Counted from the first letter of the stretch, positions 38,354 through 47,517 are shown. The stretch is DNA of 64,000 nt from Cytophagales bacterium (GCA_025056215.1 JANWWC010000006.1:62001-126000), one strand, 5' to 3'. Made by a program: numbers and translations. The notes: a model not told the origin generated them from the sequence alone.

Positions 38354-39640
38354 ATGGAACATAACATCGTAAAAGCAGAGATTATCACAATTGGAGATGA
38401 AATTTTGTATGGTCAGATTACTGACACTAATTCCCAGTGGATAGGATTAGAATTAGCTAACATAGGAATTCTCGTGGTTCATAAAAAAAGCGTAGGTGAT
38501 AACAAAAAAGCTATCTTAGAAGGATTATCGGAGGCGGAGCGCCGTGCTGACCTTATTCTTTTGACTGGAGGGCTAGGTCCTACCAAAGATGATATTACAA
38601 AAAACGCCCTAGCAGAATATTTTGGGGTAGGTATGAAATTTCATGAAGAAATTTTAGAACATATTCGAGAATTGTTTCGCCAAAGAAACCGAGAACACTT
38701 ACTTGAATTCAATCGAACACAAGCTTATCTTCCAGAAAATGCGATTCCAATTTCTAACCATTTAGGAACGGCACCCGGTATGTGGTTTGAGAAAGGTAAT
38801 AAAGTATTCATCTCAATGCCGGGTGTTCCACACGAAATGAAAAAAATGATGACAGATGCAGTTCTTCCTAAAATAATAGAAAAATTTAGACCTCCAGTGA
38901 TCTATCATCATTTTATTCGCACTATAGGGATTGCCGAATCTCAGTTGTCCGCTCAAATTGCTGAGTGGGAAAGTCAGTTGCCGAGTCATATTAAGTTAGC
39001 TTATCTTCCGCGCTTGGGTCAAGTAAAGCTTCGTCTCACAGCTACAGGTTCTGATAAGAGCACCCTTCAAAGAGAATGCGAGATACTTACAGAAAAGTTG
39101 TTACCTCTTATTCAGGATTATGTTTTTGCAATAGGAGAAAAAGAAATTCAAGAAGTAATTGGAGAAATGCTTAAAAGTCGGGGGCAGATGGTAGCGATTG
39201 CAGAAAGCTGTACAGGAGGCTACGTTTCTCACTTGTTTACGCAAAATCCCGGGAGTTCGGCGTATTTCAAAGGGAGTGTAGTAGCCTATCACAACGAAGT
39301 AAAACAACATCTTTTAGGTGTAAGAGCTGAGACGTTGTCAGCTTACGGAGCAGTAAGTGAAGAGACAGCGCGTGAAATGGCTGTAGGAGTAGCTCAAAAA
39401 TTATCAGCCGATTTTGGAATTTCGATTACAGGGATTGCTGGGCCAGAAGGAGGCACTCCCGAAAAACCTGTAGGAACCGTCTGGATTGCTTGTGTAGGAC
39501 CTTCGGGAGAAATCAAAACACAAAAACTTACTCTTTCTAAAGATAGAATGATGAATATTCAACTCAGCGCAAATGGTGTTCTAAATTTGTTGAGGCAAGT
39601 GATTCTCTCCGAACAAAATAAGAAAACGCTTTCTTTTTAA
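38354..39640 (+). CDS. cinA: CinA-family protein (NMN deamidase / competence-damage inducible)
   Basis: 428 residues with both usual parts: the N-terminal MoeA/MogA-like domain (ITIGDEILYGQITDTNSQWI, LTGGLGPTKDDITK, GTAPGMWFE, FISMPGVPHEMK) and the C-terminal nicotinamide-nucleotide amidohydrolase domain (IAESCTGGYVSHLFT, GSSAYFKGSVVAYHN, ISITGIAGPEGGTPEKPVGT). CinA recycles NMN, a by-product of the NAD-dependent ligase encoded 11 bp upstream, so the pairing is functionally sensible: LigA releases NMN and CinA deamidates it. Confidence 0.95.
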   Translation: MEHNIVKAEIITIGDEILYGQITDTNSQWIGLELANIGILVVHKKSVGDNKKAILEGLSEAERRADLILLTGGLGPTKDDITKNALAEYFGVGMKFHEEILEHIRELFRQRNREHLLEFNRTQAYLPENAIPISNHLGTAPGMWFEKGNKVFISMPGVPHEMKKMMTDAVLPKIIEKFRPPVIYHHFIRTIGIAESQLSAQIAEWESQLPSHIKLAYLPRLGQVKLRLTATGSDKSTLQRECEILTEKLLPLIQDYVFAIGEKEIQEVIGEMLKSRGQMVAIAESCTGGYVSHLFTQNPGSSAYFKGSVVAYHNEVKQHLLGVRAETLSAYGAVSEETAREMAVGVAQKLSADFGISITGIAGPEGGTPEKPVGTVWIACVGPSGEIKTQKLTLSKDRMMNIQLSANGVLNLLRQVILSEQNKKTLSF

Positions 39641-39651
39641 AAGAAAGCGTT
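39625..39651 (-). terminator. Hairpin terminator between cinA and amt
   Basis: A 13-bp inverted repeat (39625-39637 with 39639-39651, around ACGCTTTCTTTT) includes the cinA stop codon. On the minus strand it is followed by a T-rich stretch (TTTTCTTATTTTG), so it best serves amt; it may also stop cinA transcripts, although the plus-strand side lacks a T run. Confidence 0.7.
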
Positions 39652-39681
39652 AAAATAAGCTCTGGCTGAACTAAAAAAATG

Positions 39682-41031
39682 TTACTCATCATATACAATT
39701 GTGTAACCGCGAATGCCGTGTTCGTGGCTGTCCAATCCTTCTGTCTCGTGCTCAGCTGAAACTCTCACACCAATAGTGTACTTAAGGATTGTAAAGATGA
39801 GAAAAGCACTGCTAAATGCAGCCACGCCGGCAACTAATACTCCTGTGAGTTGGTCTAAAAACTGTTCTAATCCGGCTTTTTTTCCAAATAAGCCTACTGC
39901 GAGAGTTCCAAAAATTCCACAAGTCAAATGTACGGAAACGGCTCCTACAGGGTCGTCGAGCTTAAGTTTATCCATTGTAATAGCAGATAATACAACCAAA
40001 CCTCCCGAAATAAGCCCAATGATGACCGCATCGAAGACGCCCATTTGGTCAGCACCTGCGGTAATTCCTACTAATCCTGCCAATATACCGTTGAGCACCA
40101 TGCCAAAGTCGTATCTTTTAAACATGATAGCTCCCATAATCCAACCTCCGATACCACCGGCAGAGGCCGCTAATGAAGTAGTAGTGATAGCTAAAGAGGT
40201 AGCTGCAGGATCTGCACTCAAAACAGAACCTCCATTGAAACCGAACCAACCAAACCACAACAAAAATACACCAATTGTAGCCAATGGAACAGAGGAACCA
40301 GGCTTGTCTATCACTTTGCCGTCTACGTACTTACCCAAGCGAGGTCCTATGATTAGGACTCCTGCAAGAGCGCCCCACCCTCCGACAGAATGCACAAGCG
40401 TAGAGCCTGCAAAGTCATAAAAGCCTAAGTCGTCAAGGAATCCCAATCCCCATTTCCAACTTCCGATAATCGGATATACAAATCCTACGTAGAAAAATGT
40501 AAAGAGGAGATAAGCAGTGATTTTGATGCGTTCGGCTACCGCTCCTGATACGATAGTAGCACATGTCGCTGCAAACATTCCTTGAAAAAGAAAATCTGTC
40601 CAATATGTGTAGCCTCCGGAGGCTGCATACTCAGGAGTCATGCCATTTTCAGGTGCGGAGAGTCCTAAGCCCCCAAATCCTATCCACTCGAACCCTTCAC
40701 CTCCTCCCTTAAAGCCAGGATACATTAAGCTAAAACCCATCAAAGCATAGGTTAATAAACCAATGATAGGAGTGAGCGTATTCTTAAAAAGAATATTTAC
40801 TGTATTTTTAGCTTGTGTAAAACCTGCTTCTACACAGGCAAATCCTAAGTGCATCATAAATACTAATCCTGTGCAAATCATCATCCAAACATTGTGAGCA
40901 GTGAAAAGTGCTGTCTTGTCTGGCGTTGTAGCACTTGTTGTTTCTTGCAACGTAGAACCAACGTTAGCCAATAGACCGCTTAGCCATGAAACGCCTGCGT
41001 CTGCTAAAAAATATCTTAATGAGTACTCCAT
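39682..41031 (-). CDS. amt: Ammonium transporter
   Basis: 449 residues, eleven or so membrane helices typical of Amt/MEP/Rh channels. Recognisable segments are NVWMMICTGLVFMMHLGFAC, EAGFTQAKNTVNIL, DFAGSTLVHSVGGWGALAGV (with the pore His), FLLWFGWFGFNGGSVLSADP and DDPVGAVSVHLTCGIFGTLA (second pore His). It conducts ammonium/ammonia across the inner membrane. No glnK/PII gene is adjacent, although the two are often paired. The N-terminal ~40 residues are outside the first helix and may contain a signal sequence. Confidence 0.95.
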   Translation of the reverse strand: MEYSLRYFLADAGVSWLSGLLANVGSTLQETTSATTPDKTALFTAHNVWMMICTGLVFMMHLGFACVEAGFTQAKNTVNILFKNTLTPIIGLLTYALMGFSLMYPGFKGGGEGFEWIGFGGLGLSAPENGMTPEYAASGGYTYWTDFLFQGMFAATCATIVSGAVAERIKITAYLLFTFFYVGFVYPIIGSWKWGLGFLDDLGFYDFAGSTLVHSVGGWGALAGVLIIGPRLGKYVDGKVIDKPGSSVPLATIGVFLLWFGWFGFNGGSVLSADPAATSLAITTTSLAASAGGIGGWIMGAIMFKRYDFGMVLNGILAGLVGITAGADQMGVFDAVIIGLISGGLVVLSAITMDKLKLDDPVGAVSVHLTCGIFGTLAVGLFGKKAGLEQFLDQLTGVLVAGVAAFSSAFLIFTILKYTIGVRVSAEHETEGLDSHEHGIRGYTIVYDE

Positions 41032-41084
41032 ATACTTAAAGTTGAGTTGTGAATAACTTATTTTTTAAATTTTAAATTATATGA

Positions 41085-41092
41085 CAAAATTA
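41085..41092 (-). promoter_or_regulatory. Putative -7 box for amt
   Basis: On the minus strand TAATTTTG, a TAnnTTTG match, 54 bp upstream of the amt ATG. The -33 element is not clear. The rest of the 264-bp amt-mutL gap is AT-rich with no other feature seen. Confidence 0.4.
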
Positions 41093-41295
41093 TTGCAAAA
41101 AATGTAATGTAAAAACTTTTGTATTGAATTTTTTTTAAAAAAGGGCTGATTTTTTGGAAATTAATTTCTAAAACGATTGCAATTTGTAAGATTTGTTTAG
41201 GCTGGAGAAGAATATCAAAGCTAAATTGTTTTAAATTTTAGAGTGATTATATAAAAATCATATAAATTGCTTTCAAAAGAAAAAGGACCCAAACG

Positions 41296-43176
41296 ATGAA
41301 CGATATAATTAAGCTACTTCCCGAATCACTTTCTAATAAAATAGCTGCGGGAGAGGTCGTTCAAAATCCTGCCTCTGTAGTAAAAGAGCTTTTAGAAAAT
41401 GCTATCGATGCAAAAGCTACTGAAGTCCAACTGTATGTGGAGGAGGCAGGCAAAACACTTATCCAAGTAATAGATAACGGCATAGGTATGTCAGAAACTG
41501 ATGCTCGCATGTGTTTTGAGCGGCACGCTACTTCTAAAATTTATCGAGCGGAAGATCTGTTTCGTATTGCTACCTATGGTTTTCGTGGAGAAGCGATGGC
41601 TTCTATTGCATCAGTAGCTTATGTAGAGCTCAAAACCAAGCGCTCAGTGGATGAAACTGGTACGCTTGTCGTGATACAAGATTCTAAATTGCTCAAACAC
41701 GAGCCCGTAGCTTGCCAAAACGGTACGAGTGTGAGTGTTAAGAATTTGTTTTTTAATGTACCGGCGCGAAAACGTTTTATGAAATCAAATGCTACAGAAC
41801 TCAAACACATCGTTGAAGAGTTTCAGCGAGTAGCGCTTGCTTATCCTGAGATTGGTTTTGAGTGTTATCAAGATGGTCAAGAACTTTATCGTTTAAAAAG
41901 TTCCAAATTAGCAAAGCGCATTGTAGATCTATTTGGAAAAAATTATCAACAAAATTTGATTCCTGTGCAAGAAGCTCTATCGGGCATGCAAGTATACGGA
42001 TACATTGGAAAACCTCAAGCCTCTAAAAAAACGCGAGGCGAACAGTTTTTTTTTGTTAATAGAAGATTCGTAAAGCATCAAGCTCTCCATCACGCTGTCA
42101 TTACAGCCTTCGAAGGACTTATTCCACAAGGGAGCTTTCCTTTTTATGCTCTTAATATTTTATTAGATTATGCGCGCGTGGATATAAACGTTTCTCCTAC
42201 TAAAACAGAAGTTAAGTTCGACGATGAACGTTCGGTTTATTCTCTTGTACAAGCAGCTGTGAGAGCAGCGCTATACAATCAACATGCGAGTATCGATTTT
42301 GACTTTGATATTAATTACATAGAGAAGACATCTCATCAAATTCGGCTAAATTCACAGGAAGATTTTGTTCAAATGCCTGCTCGTGTACCTCAAAAAGAAT
42401 ACAACGCTTTAGATATATCCGAAAAAAAGCGCATTACTGCTAATCAGCGAAATTGGGAAAAACTATTTAGCGCAGCAGGAGCTGAGAAACCTTGGGAAAA
42501 GTTAGCTTCTAATCTCCCTGATACTGCGCAAGAATTGTTACATTCGGCACCAGAACTTCCCTTCGACGATACTAAGCGCGCGATGTTGGCTCAAAAACCT
42601 ATGTATTGCGAAGAAACAAAAAAAGCATTTTTACTCCATAATCGCTATATTCTTTATCAAGTGCGGTCAGGCGCTATGTTGATAGATAGAACTGCTGCTT
42701 ATGAAAGAATTTTTTATGACCGCTTTTTGAAAAAACAATCTGATAAAAATGCAGATTCTCAGAAACTTTTGTTCCCTAAAACAATTGTTTTGAATCCTGC
42801 AGATTATGTTTTGTTTGTTTCTTTGCAAGAAGAAATGAAAAGAATGGGTTTTTTATGTGAAAGTTTTGGCAAAAATACGGTTGTTATTCAGGGAGTTCCT
42901 GCTGAAATGATAGGGTGCGACGAAAAAGATTTGCTCGAAGGAATTCTCGAACAAGCGAAAATTTATAAAGCAGAAATTTTGAAAAACCAGACAGAGGCAC
43001 TTTCCAAAATTATGGCAAAGCGGATAGCTTCTTTGAAATCAAAAATTCTCGAACAAGAAGAGATACATACGCTCATTGATAAGTTGTTTGCCTCTTCTCA
43101 ACCTCATTATTCCCCTAGTGGAAAAAAAATTATTCGGCTTATTACCTTGGAAGAATTTGCAAAAATGTTGGTTTAA
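41296..43176 (+). CDS. mutL: DNA mismatch repair protein MutL
   Basis: 626 residues. The N-terminal GHKL ATPase is intact: KIAAGEVVQNPASVVKELLE, NAIDAKATEVQL, DNGIGM, RHATSKI, GFRGEAMASIASV and FFNVPARKRFMKS. The C-terminal dimerisation domain starts near residue 440. There the latent-endonuclease motif DQHAxxE(x)4E, seen in most MutL proteins outside enterobacteria, reads DRTAAYERIFYD (Asp464-), so the Gln-His pair is lost. The extreme C-terminus PHYSPSGKKIIRLITLEEF resembles other Bacteroidota MutL. It couples MutS mismatch recognition to excision. It is followed 72 bp later by a prenyl synthase gene. Confidence 0.95.
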   Translation: MNDIIKLLPESLSNKIAAGEVVQNPASVVKELLENAIDAKATEVQLYVEEAGKTLIQVIDNGIGMSETDARMCFERHATSKIYRAEDLFRIATYGFRGEAMASIASVAYVELKTKRSVDETGTLVVIQDSKLLKHEPVACQNGTSVSVKNLFFNVPARKRFMKSNATELKHIVEEFQRVALAYPEIGFECYQDGQELYRLKSSKLAKRIVDLFGKNYQQNLIPVQEALSGMQVYGYIGKPQASKKTRGEQFFFVNRRFVKHQALHHAVITAFEGLIPQGSFPFYALNILLDYARVDINVSPTKTEVKFDDERSVYSLVQAAVRAALYNQHASIDFDFDINYIEKTSHQIRLNSQEDFVQMPARVPQKEYNALDISEKKRITANQRNWEKLFSAAGAEKPWEKLASNLPDTAQELLHSAPELPFDDTKRAMLAQKPMYCEETKKAFLLHNRYILYQVRSGAMLIDRTAAYERIFYDRFLKKQSDKNADSQKLLFPKTIVLNPADYVLFVSLQEEMKRMGFLCESFGKNTVVIQGVPAEMIGCDEKDLLEGILEQAKIYKAEILKNQTEALSKIMAKRIASLKSKILEQEEIHTLIDKLFASSQPHYSPSGKKIIRLITLEEFAKMLV

Positions 43177-43248
43177 TTTTATTTGCATGCAAACATTTTA
43201 GAAAGCTAAGAGGTTTATCAATAGCATTTAGATTTAATCTAACAGAGT

Positions 43249-44238
43249 ATGTCAGTTGCCCTTACAGATTCAGTAGAAGCACTTATCCAGAAGATAACAG
43301 CTCAGACTGCCAACATCCGATTAGCAGATGAACCTGCCGAGCTTTACGATCCTATTCGTTACATGCTTTCGATGGGAGGAAAACGAATTAGACCTCTTTT
43401 AGGAGCACTTAGCTACCAGATGTATCATTACGATGTAGAAAAGTTTTTACCTGTTCTCTTAGCATTAGAAGTGTTTCATAATTTTACTTTGATGCACGAC
43501 GACATTATGGACAACGCTTCTTTGAGAAGAGGAAAACCGACCGTTCATCAAAAATGGAATACGAATATTGCTATTTTGTCGGGAGATGTTATGTTAGTGC
43601 GCGCATACGATTTGCTTCTGCACGCGCCAACGGATAAACTTCCTCGAATTCTTCAGCGTTTTAATGCTACTGCTACGGGGGTGTGCGAAGGACAACAGTG
43701 GGATATGAATTATGAAACTCGCGAATCTGTTTCAGTGGAAGAATATATTAATATGATTCAACTCAAAACAGCAATACTTCTTGGATTTAGTCTTGAGTTA
43801 GGGGCTATCTTGGCTGATGCTCCTGAAGAAGATATAGCACTTTTATACGAATTTGGAGTTCTTATAGGAATTGGCTTTCAACTGAAAGATGACTTGTTGG
43901 ATGTGTATGGTGATAGTCAGAAATTTGGAAAAAATATCGGAGGGGATATTGTGAGCAACAAAAAAACTTACCTTCTCATATTGGCACTTCAAGAAGCAAG
44001 AGGTGAACTCTTAGAAAGATTGAAATATTGGCTTTCTGTTACTGATTTTGATAAAGAACAAAAAATAAAAGAAGTTACTCAAATTTACGATGCCTTATGC
44101 ATTAAACAAAAAACAAATCTTCTCATTCAAAGTTACTTTGAAAGAGCTTTTTCGTTACTACCTTGCCTATCTGTATCTGCTGAACAGTATCAGACTATAG
44201 AAAGCTTTACAAAAATGTTGATTGACCGCGACATGTAA
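43249..44238 (+). CDS. Polyprenyl diphosphate synthase
   Basis: 329 residues, trans-isoprenyl diphosphate synthase family. The first aspartate-rich motif is LMHDDIMDNASLRRGKPTVH and the second QLKDDLLDVYGD followed by GKNIGGDIVSNKKTYL; substrate-binding GGKRIRPLL is near residue 45. Small or medium-sized residues before the first motif (the sequence FHNFTLMHDD) leave the product length open: geranylgeranyl or octaprenyl chains are both possible, and Bacteroidota need long chains for menaquinone. Its 3' end nearly abuts the convergent lipoprotein gene (4 bp gap). Confidence 0.93.
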   Translation: MSVALTDSVEALIQKITAQTANIRLADEPAELYDPIRYMLSMGGKRIRPLLGALSYQMYHYDVEKFLPVLLALEVFHNFTLMHDDIMDNASLRRGKPTVHQKWNTNIAILSGDVMLVRAYDLLLHAPTDKLPRILQRFNATATGVCEGQQWDMNYETRESVSVEEYINMIQLKTAILLGFSLELGAILADAPEEDIALLYEFGVLIGIGFQLKDDLLDVYGDSQKFGKNIGGDIVSNKKTYLLILALQEARGELLERLKYWLSVTDFDKEQKIKEVTQIYDALCIKQKTNLLIQSYFERAFSLLPCLSVSAEQYQTIESFTKMLIDRDM

Positions 44239-44242
44239 TAAA

Positions 44243-45169
44243 TTAAACTCCTTTTTCTTGCTCTGAAAAGTAAATGCAATTTGATTTAGAGCAGTTGAAT
44301 TGTATGTTGTATTTCTTAGGATCGCTGAATTGCTGCAACCTTCCTTTAAGCATTTTGATTTCAGATTCTTTCAGTTCTACCTCTGCAATAATTTTTTGGA
44401 TTTCTTCTATAACTTTTTTAGAAGACTCACAATATTGCTTCTTAAATAGCAAGTCTGACATTAGCATATTTTTGATTTTGGCAATTTCGCGCATAAACAA
44501 ATGATGATGGCTTAAAGTGAGATTAATTTGCTTGAGTGCTTCTAAATGCTTGCCGCTTCCTAACTGGCTACAGCCATCAAAATCGCTCACGGGAGTAATC
44601 CAAGCAGGGAGGTAAGAATGCGGTTTGTAACATAGTTCCATGAGCTTGATAAATTCATCATCAGCATTTCCTTCTGTTTTTTCTGCAATGCTTTCAAGTA
44701 CTTGGTAATCTAAAAAAATTTCATAAGTGGTGTCGTGCATAACTACAATTTCCATACCTTTGGCGATTTCTTTAAACCAAGGAATGGGGTGAATAACAAA
44801 ATTTTTATCTTTATTGCGCTGCTCTACTAAATAATCTCTCAAGCGTTTAACGAGCGACTGTTTGAGAGTAGTAGTATTTCGAAAGAATACTGCAAAGTCA
44901 TCAGAGTTTTTGAGCTGTGCTTGTTGTTGTTGATAATGAATGATAAGATCAATTTCAAGATCTCCAAAATACGCTTGTAAACTGTCTTCATATTTCAAAT
45001 AAGTAGGATCACTAGATTTGTGAGCTGCAATTGCTTCATTATGAGCTACCTCTAACGATGAGCTCGTTGTTTGTTCTACATTTTTGCGACAACTTAATAA
45101 TGTTAACACTCCTAAAGTTGCTACTGACCACTGAAATAGACTTTGAAAGAACATAATGTTTTTGAGCAT
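44243..45169 (-). CDS. Hypothetical lipoprotein
   Basis: 308 residues. The N-terminus has a lipoprotein signal peptide with lipobox LLSC (Cys27), followed by a polar linker. The rest is largely helical, with long charged helices and several cysteines (for example CYKP, FDGCSQ, CSKSNC at the C-terminus). I do not recognise a domain. It is divergent from the ECF-type sigma gene across a 463-bp intergenic region with two palindromes, and convergent with the prenyl synthase gene. An envelope location is likely; function unknown. Confidence 0.65.
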   Translation of the reverse strand: MLKNIMFFQSLFQWSVATLGVLTLLSCRKNVEQTTSSSLEVAHNEAIAAHKSSDPTYLKYEDSLQAYFGDLEIDLIIHYQQQQAQLKNSDDFAVFFRNTTTLKQSLVKRLRDYLVEQRNKDKNFVIHPIPWFKEIAKGMEIVVMHDTTYEIFLDYQVLESIAEKTEGNADDEFIKLMELCYKPHSYLPAWITPVSDFDGCSQLGSGKHLEALKQINLTLSHHHLFMREIAKIKNMLMSDLLFKKQYCESSKKVIEEIQKIIAEVELKESEIKMLKGRLQQFSDPKKYNIQFNCSKSNCIYFSEQEKGV

Positions 45170-45287
45170 CTTACTTGTGAATTGGATTCTTCTTAATAGT
45201 AGAAGCGAATATGAAACTCTAAATTGATTTTTCCAACAAAAATTATTGATTTGAAAAAAACTGATTTTTAAACAAAAACCAACGATC

Positions 45288-45306
45288 TTATCAAAAATTT
45301 TGATAA
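45288..45306. repeat. 19-bp perfect palindrome
   Basis: TTATCAAAA and TTTTGATAA flank a single central A. It lies 119 bp upstream of the lipoprotein start and 327 bp upstream of the sigma gene. It lacks a following T-tract long enough to be a clear terminator, so an operator-like site is possible. Confidence 0.6.
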
Positions 45307-45351
45307 TAATTTACACATTTTTTAAGACTTACTCAAAAAATAAATTCATGC

Positions 45352-45363
45352 TTAGCATGCTAA
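45352..45363. repeat. 12-bp palindrome
   Basis: TTAGCATGCTAA, fully self-complementary, 45 bp to the right of the larger palindrome in the same intergenic region. Confidence 0.45.
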
Positions 45364-45632
45364 AAGCTCTCAGGCACGCGAACTGAACGCCTCGTAAGAT
45401 CCTTTTTTTATATCTTCTACCTTTAGCTTCTACATTTTTAGACGAACATTTGTTTTTCATCGGTAAAATAGGAAGATGTTTCGGCATAGAAATCGAATTT
45501 TTTTTACTATCAGAATAAGTTTTACGTTTTATAGATAGAAACGCAAGAAACGAACAATTCGTATAGTGAAGTTTCTTTGTTAAAAATTTTCAACAAGTTC
45601 AACAATAAAACAAATTAAAACACGTTTTAATT

Positions 45633-46256
45633 ATGAAAAGAATAAGAAAATACAGTCCAGCAGTTGATGACAGTGAGTTAGTGACACTTTACAAGAACGG
45701 TGAAGAATCAGCATTTGAAGAATTGTTGTTCCGCCATAAGTCGAAGGTGTACACCGCAATTCTTATGGTAGTGAAGAACAGAGAAATTGCAGAGGATTTA
45801 TTGCAAGAAACTTTTATTAAAGCAGTAAAAACAATTAAGTCAGGAATGTATAACGAAGAAGGAAAGTTTCTGCCGTGGATTTCGCGTATTGCGCACAACA
45901 TCGCTATCGATTATTTCAGGCGAGGGAAGCGTTATCCTTCTGTACAGCTAGAAGACAATCGCAACCACGAGGGACATTTGCTTTACGACATTCCTACAGA
46001 TTCTTGCGAAGAAATTCGAATTAAAGAAGAAACGCGTGCGCAACTTCGTGCTTTGATTGATACATTGCCTGATGCTCAACGAGAAGTGCTCATTATGCGC
46101 CAGTATATGGGAATGAGTTTTCAAGAAATTGCTGAAATAACAGGTGTAAGTATCAACACTGCTTTAGGAAGAATGCGTTACGCGCTTATTAACTTAAAGC
46201 GCCAATTAGATTCAAAAAACATACATCATGCAGTCGAAGAACATTTCAGTAGATGA
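45633..46256 (+). CDS. ECF-type sigma-70 family RNA polymerase sigma factor
   Basis: 207 residues. Region 2 is visible as EESAFEELLFRHKSKVYTAI and EDLLQETFIKAVKTI, with WISRIAHNIAIDYFRRGKR (region 2.3-2.4). Region 4 has LPDAQREVLIMRQYMGMSFQ EIA and GVSINTALGRMRYAL, a helix-turn-helix for the -35-type element. There is no region 3 or 1. It overlaps by 29 bp with a small downstream gene that could be its regulator. Sigma factors of this group in Bacteroidota usually control envelope functions; target genes here are unknown. Confidence 0.93.
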   Translation: MKRIRKYSPAVDDSELVTLYKNGEESAFEELLFRHKSKVYTAILMVVKNREIAEDLLQETFIKAVKTIKSGMYNEEGKFLPWISRIAHNIAIDYFRRGKRYPSVQLEDNRNHEGHLLYDIPTDSCEEIRIKEETRAQLRALIDTLPDAQREVLIMRQYMGMSFQEIAEITGVSINTALGRMRYALINLKRQLDSKNIHHAVEEHFSR

Positions 46257-46464
46257 CGAGATTCTAATATTGCGTTATATTTACCGAGAGTTATCTCCTG
46301 AGGAAGAATCTGCCTTTCAACTCAGGCTCGAAAAAGAGCACGACTTATCAGAGCGATGCTTCGATTTGATTAACACCATACAACTTCTTGAGGAAGTTCA
46401 AGAAGAACCTTTTGAAGAAACGATTCTTACTATTTTAAATTTTTCTAAGAACTTTAAGGGCTAA
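46228..46464 (+). CDS. Small acidic protein overlapping the sigma gene
   Basis: 78 residues, starting inside the sigma-factor coding sequence (29-bp overlap) in another frame. It is rich in Glu/Asp and predicted helical: ILRYIYRELSPEEESAFQLR and SERCFDLINTIQLLEEVQEE. The start resembles the first helices of anti-sigma factors that sense chain composition (LxRYLxGELSPEE), but there is no zinc-binding HxxxCxxC and no membrane helix. It may be a minimal cytosolic anti-sigma factor. Its 3' end overlaps the convergent TPR-LRR gene by 4 bp. Confidence 0.65.
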   Translation: MQSKNISVDDEILILRYIYRELSPEEESAFQLRLEKEHDLSERCFDLINTIQLLEEVQEEPFEETILTILNFSKNFKG

Positions 46465-47333
46465 AAATAAATTTTGGTAGAAGAAAGTGTTTTTTGAAGT
46501 TGTTCGATTTGTTTTTTGTCGATGTGATTAGCCGTTAGCATGAGTTCTTTAAGATGTTTCATCTCGCAAAGAACGGGGGGCACGTTCGTGAGTTGATTGG
46601 ACGATAAGTCTAATACCTCTAAAAATGTAAGATTTTTTAATTCATTAGGAATGGAATTGATTTTGTTACTACTTAAGATCAACACTTTCAAGTTCTTGAG
46701 TCGGCAAACAGCAGTAGGAATAGTTTGGAGTTGGTTTTCACTTAAATTTAGCTCGGTGAGAAGCTCCAATTGCGCAATTTCAGGACTTATTTCCGAAATC
46801 TGATTGCTCATCAAATTAATATAAACCAAGAAAGGATGATTTTCCGCAATATTTTTTCCTAGTTTCGTAAAACGATTGTTAAACAGATTTAAGCTCATGA
46901 GCATACCGAGTTCCTCTGCATGAGGTGGTAAATCGTTTAGCACATTTGAGCTAAAATCAGCACAAAAGACAATTTCAGGATCTATGCGGAAGTTTTTGAT
47001 ATTATAGCATTGAGCCTGGCTTTTTTTAACCAACATTTTAGAAGCATCGCGATGTCCTAACATGGTAGCCTTTAGGAGATCGTAACACAGTTCGTAATTA
47101 TTCATTCCTTCTTTTTGGGCTAATAAATCTTTAGTGATGGCTCTGTGGTAGTAGGCCTCTGCATAATCGGGGTCTAAGCTAATCGCTTGAGTAAATTCTT
47201 TGATAGCCTCTACGTAATTTTGGGCTTTTAAAAGAGCCAAACCATTATTAAAATATTGTACAGCATCTTGCGAGCCAGCCGAAGATGTAAATAATAAAAG
47301 ACCGCCAATCAGAACATAGATTATTCTTGCCAT
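46461..47333 (-). CDS. Exported TPR-LRR protein
   Basis: 290 residues with a signal peptide (about 1-20). A tetratricopeptide repeat pair follows (about 24-75: YFNNGLALLKAQNYVEAIKE and DPDYAEAYYHRA), then leucine-rich repeats from ~110 to ~280 with the pattern LxxLxxLxLSxNxLxxIP (for example LNLSENQLQTIPTAVCRLKN). Both repeats mediate protein contacts, so a scaffolding role in the periplasm or on the surface is likely. No partner is suggested by neighbours. Confidence 0.85.
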   Translation of the reverse strand: MARIIYVLIGGLLLFTSSAGSQDAVQYFNNGLALLKAQNYVEAIKEFTQAISLDPDYAEAYYHRAITKDLLAQKEGMNNYELCYDLLKATMLGHRDASKMLVKKSQAQCYNIKNFRIDPEIVFCADFSSNVLNDLPPHAEELGMLMSLNLFNNRFTKLGKNIAENHPFLVYINLMSNQISEISPEIAQLELLTELNLSENQLQTIPTAVCRLKNLKVLILSSNKINSIPNELKNLTFLEVLDLSSNQLTNVPPVLCEMKHLKELMLTANHIDKKQIEQLQKTLSSTKIYF

Positions 47334-47517
47334 GACTCTAAAAGTTGAGTGTGCGAGAGGTTGCCGGCGATTGTTATTACAATGTTCTTAAAAAATCTTG
47401 AAATATTCAAGTTTATTAACGAAATTATTCTATTACAAACGATTGAATTGAGTTATTTTACACAAAATCAAGAATTTAGAAAGGATAGTATGTTAATTCT
47501 CTCATCAAGACGAGAAA

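Larger units (their letters stand above)
45170..45632. promoter_or_regulatory. Long divergent intergenic region with two palindromes
   Basis: 463 bp between the divergent lipoprotein and sigma-factor genes, the longest gene-free stretch here. It holds a 19-bp palindrome at 45288-45306, a 12-bp palindrome at 45352-45363 and a GC-richer patch around 45368-45402 in otherwise AT-rich sequence. I found no ORF above about 40 codons that looks coding, and no clean TAnnTTTG box. An unannotated small RNA or regulator binding sites are possible. Confidence 0.45.

Noticed and set aside
39713-40420. 235-codon open frame on the plus strand inside amt
   Set aside because: It is exactly antisense to the strongly supported ammonium transporter, is Pro/Thr/Ala-rich as expected from reading its codons backwards, and has no signal of its own.
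43162-43199. Inverted repeats AAAATGTT/AACATTTT and TTTGCATGCAAA around the mutL stop, considered as a terminator
   Set aside because: The pairing is interrupted by a long loop and no T-tract follows, so it is not a convincing terminator.
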